From positions 1 to 7,775 of the forward strand of contig JAUWOG010000097.1 in NCBI GenBank assembly GCA_030612305.1: DNA of 7,775 nucleotides. The letters are read 5' to 3'. Every line of letters begins with the position of its first letter. Within the stretch, counting starts at the first letter, position 1. The position numbers were made by a program, and so were the translations under genes. The notes beneath the pieces are model-generated. The model did not search any database, had not been told where the DNA came from, and worked only from the letters and a program-made list of their open reading frames with translations. This document shows, in pieces, positions 6,577-7,775 of the stretch. Source of the DNA: Armatimonadota bacterium (GTDB lineage: Bacteria; Armatimonadota; Zipacnadia; Zipacnadales; UBA11051).

Positions 6577-6646
6577 GGGCTTCATCACGCAGAAGGCGAA
6601 GCAGGAGATGCTGAAGGGCAACGCGAGGCGGATATTGGGACTCTAG
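6551..6646 (+). pseudogene. 31-codon remnant ending in an amidohydrolase-like tail
   Basis: It starts with an ATG that overlaps the end of the nucleotidyltransferase gene by 26 nt and reads MSLRDLAAKGFITQ, then KAKQEMLKGNARRILGL and stop. The last 15 residues match the end of the amidohydrolase-like protein at 5911-5925 and upstream at 10 of 15 positions, and its last 48 nt match that gene's end at 36 of 48. It is therefore most simply the 3' scrap of another amidohydrolase. The first 14 codons, in the overlapping position typical of a HEPN partner gene, could instead be the broken start of that partner joined to the scrap. Whether it is translated is unknown. Confidence 0.55.
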
Positions 6647-6739
6647 CAGTGCGTGCCGGAGCACAGAAAGAGACACGCTGCCAGAGATGATCCCCTTCTC
6701 ATTTCGGGGGCGACAAATTTCGTGAATCAGTTGCTGCTG

Positions 6740-7435
6740 TTATGGGGTTGCCAGCCTGACGATATCCTCGGGGCTCATGTGGCGGGTGCCTTTTGTGCTC
6801 TTGCCATCAGAGTACAACAGGACGATCTCACCATCCCGCTCTAGTCCGTGCAGACCTCTCACTATATCGAACACGGGGATCTTCTCCCTACCTCCCGAAT
6901 TCACTATCCTACCAACTGTCATATTATCACCGAAAGGGCCATCGAGCTCGGCTATCACAAAGTCCATTGCGTCGCCCACCGCCTGATCCTTCGCGCTTTC
7001 CTCTGTTCGTCTCACAGCGTCCTCCAGGACGCCTCTGGTCTCCGCGACCAAACTCTCCATGTTCGCTTCCTTTTCCGTCGCACGCTTCAAGGTCTCCTTC
7101 AGTGTGTCCACATATGGCGCGACCAACTCCTCTATTCGCTTCTCAGTAGCTTCAGCCTCCGCTTTCTCATCAGGCACCTGTGGGAACGCCTGACGGTGCA
7201 TGTCAGTGTAGGTCTCCTTGACCATGCCGAAAGTGTCAGAATAGAATTTCTCAAACAGTTGCTCCAATCGCTGCGTCATGCCAGTGAGTTCGCTGAGAGC
7301 CTTGGAGGCATCCCTCTGAAGTCTGGTTGACCAATTGTAGAATACAACGGAAAGCCCTATAGCGAGCACGCCTATGGCAATCGACACGAAGGCCACCGCG
7401 TTTGCATCCAGTGTAATGAGGCCTTGGGCATCCAT
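6740..7435 (-). CDS. Membrane-anchored coiled-coil protein of unknown function
   Basis: 231 residues, not recognised. Residues about 13-33 (ANAVAFVSIAIGVLAIGLSV and on) form a single membrane helix near the N-terminus. Residues about 36-150 are charged and heptad-like, rich in Glu, Lys and Leu, and probably a coiled coil. A compact C-terminal piece of about 75 residues follows (DFVIAELDGPFGD, then GLERDGEIVLLYSDGKSTKG), with a beta-turn-beta pattern that might be a small winged-helix-like or effector domain. The start at 7435 has AAAGG 9 nt upstream; the longer frame from 7468 would begin before the predicted transcription start. It has its own promoter directly behind queH and ends convergently with the plus-strand genes, 93 nt away. 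The layout suits a membrane scaffold or sensor, but no function is claimed. Confidence 0.7.
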   Translation of the reverse strand: MDAQGLITLDANAVAFVSIAIGVLAIGLSVVFYNWSTRLQRDASKALSELTGMTQRLEQLFEKFYSDTFGMVKETYTDMHRQAFPQVPDEKAEAEATEKRIEELVAPYVDTLKETLKRATEKEANMESLVAETRGVLEDAVRRTEESAKDQAVGDAMDFVIAELDGPFGDNMTVGRIVNSGGREKIPVFDIVRGLHGLERDGEIVLLYSDGKSTKGTRHMSPEDIVRLATP

Positions 7436-7472
7436 TTTGACAACCTTTCCCCAGTCAATATAACACAAAGGT

Positions 7473-7502
7473 ATTATAGAACAATGTAATGGTTGGGGTC
7501 AA
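7473..7502 (-). promoter_or_regulatory. Sigma-70-type promoter of the coiled-coil membrane protein gene
   Basis: On the minus strand TTGACC (7502-7497), an 18-nt spacer and a perfect TATAAT (7478-7473). The -35 begins 1 nt after the queH stop codon. The predicted start near 7466 gives a leader of about 31 nt before ATG 7435. Confidence 0.72.
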
Positions 7503-7503
7503 T

Positions 7504-7775
7504 TCATATCGAGTACGCACACCCGCAGTAGGTCTGCCGATACAGGCCATACTCATTCGACACTTCCACGCTACGCTTGAAGCCGTCGCGCTTCTTGAAA
7601 TCGGCGGCCAGGAACGTGAGGCCGATCTTCTCTGCGACGGCTTCCCCTGCCGGGTTGACCTTTGCCGCCGGCTTGTACGGGCGGCCTGTGCGTGTGGTGC
7701 TGAAGTACTCGCAGCCCATTTCGGCGGCGTTCGCGGCGGCTATCGCCCGGCGCCGGCGGCCGCCGACCCCGATGG
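7504..7775 (-). CDS. queH: Epoxyqueuosine reductase QueH, C-terminal part (5' end beyond the window)
   Basis: QueH reduces epoxyqueuosine in tRNA to queuosine, the last step of queuosine synthesis; it is the cobalamin-independent counterpart of QueG. Eighty-nine residues are visible, open to the right edge. They show the family's late features: GCEYFSTTRTGRPYK (like the usual FTTTLxxSPY), FLAADFKKRDGFKRSVEVS and the hallmark C-terminal LYRQTYCGC with its Cys pair. The adjacent N-terminal cysteines that help hold the iron-sulfur cluster are outside the window. The ATG at 7719 is internal, because the frame and the family alignment continue upstream of it. The recognition is from memory of the family and strong. 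The next gene on the strand has its own promoter. Confidence 0.85.
   Translation of the reverse strand, partial: IGVGGRRRRAIAAANAAEMGCEYFSTTRTGRPYKPAAKVNPAGEAVAEKIGLTFLAADFKKRDGFKRSVEVSNEYGLYRQTYCGCAYSI

Noticed and set aside
6692..6709. CCCC/GGGG hairpin between convergent genes as a terminator
   Set aside because: It has only 4 bp of stem with a 10-nt loop and no proper T-run.
7436..7468. Upstream start for the coiled-coil membrane protein
   Set aside because: ATG 7468 lies at or before the predicted transcription start and the AAAGG site fits ATG 7435.
1..7775. CRISPR array, tRNA, rRNA or complete insertion sequence
   Set aside because: No regularly spaced repeats, cloverleaf-like segments, rRNA signatures or transposase motifs were found.

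Overview
The window reads as a piece of a GC-rich bacterial chromosome. Codons ending in G or C dominate, Shine-Dalgarno sites are purine-rich, and three promoters resemble sigma-70 promoters. The part of FliM at the left edge and a possible sigma-28 promoter in front of it point to a motile, flagellated bacterium. The secreted-type protein with a 'DDFEG' start and the pair of small amidohydrolases are the kind of content I associate with Armatimonadota, Planctomycetota or Hydrogenedentota. That taxonomic guess is weak, because no rRNA or other firm marker is present.

Layout. (a) 1-1354, minus strand: a response regulator with a long helical C-terminus, followed by the first half of fliM, which runs off the left edge. 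A candidate sigma-28 promoter and a 29-bp tandem duplication of the ribosome-binding-site/start region lie between them. (b) 1355-1652: no gene seen, only a small hairpin. (c) 1653-2221, minus strand: a decayed gene for an exported protein, spread over three reading frames. (d) 2333-5925, plus strand: a strong promoter with an extended -10, an ABC exporter of the MsbA type, and two adjacent amidohydrolase-like proteins. The first has the full set of metal ligands; the second has lost most of them. (e) 5932-6646, plus strand: a winged-helix/minimal-nucleotidyltransferase (MNT) protein with its own nearly leaderless promoter and a perfect palindrome over the start codon. A 31-codon open frame overlaps its end and closes with an amidohydrolase-like tail. 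(f) 6740-7775, minus strand: the C-terminal part of the queuosine enzyme QueH, then a membrane-anchored coiled-coil protein of unknown function with its own promoter.

How the genes may work together. The response regulator and fliM may form a small motility unit, with fliM probably also read from its own promoter. The exporter and the two amidohydrolases are co-directional and closely spaced, so they may be one transcription unit; their shared substrate is unknown. The MNT gene looks like the antitoxin/nucleotidyltransferase half of an MNT-HEPN type module without an intact HEPN partner, set next to what looks like amidohydrolase debris. No CRISPR array, tRNA, rRNA or complete insertion sequence was seen.
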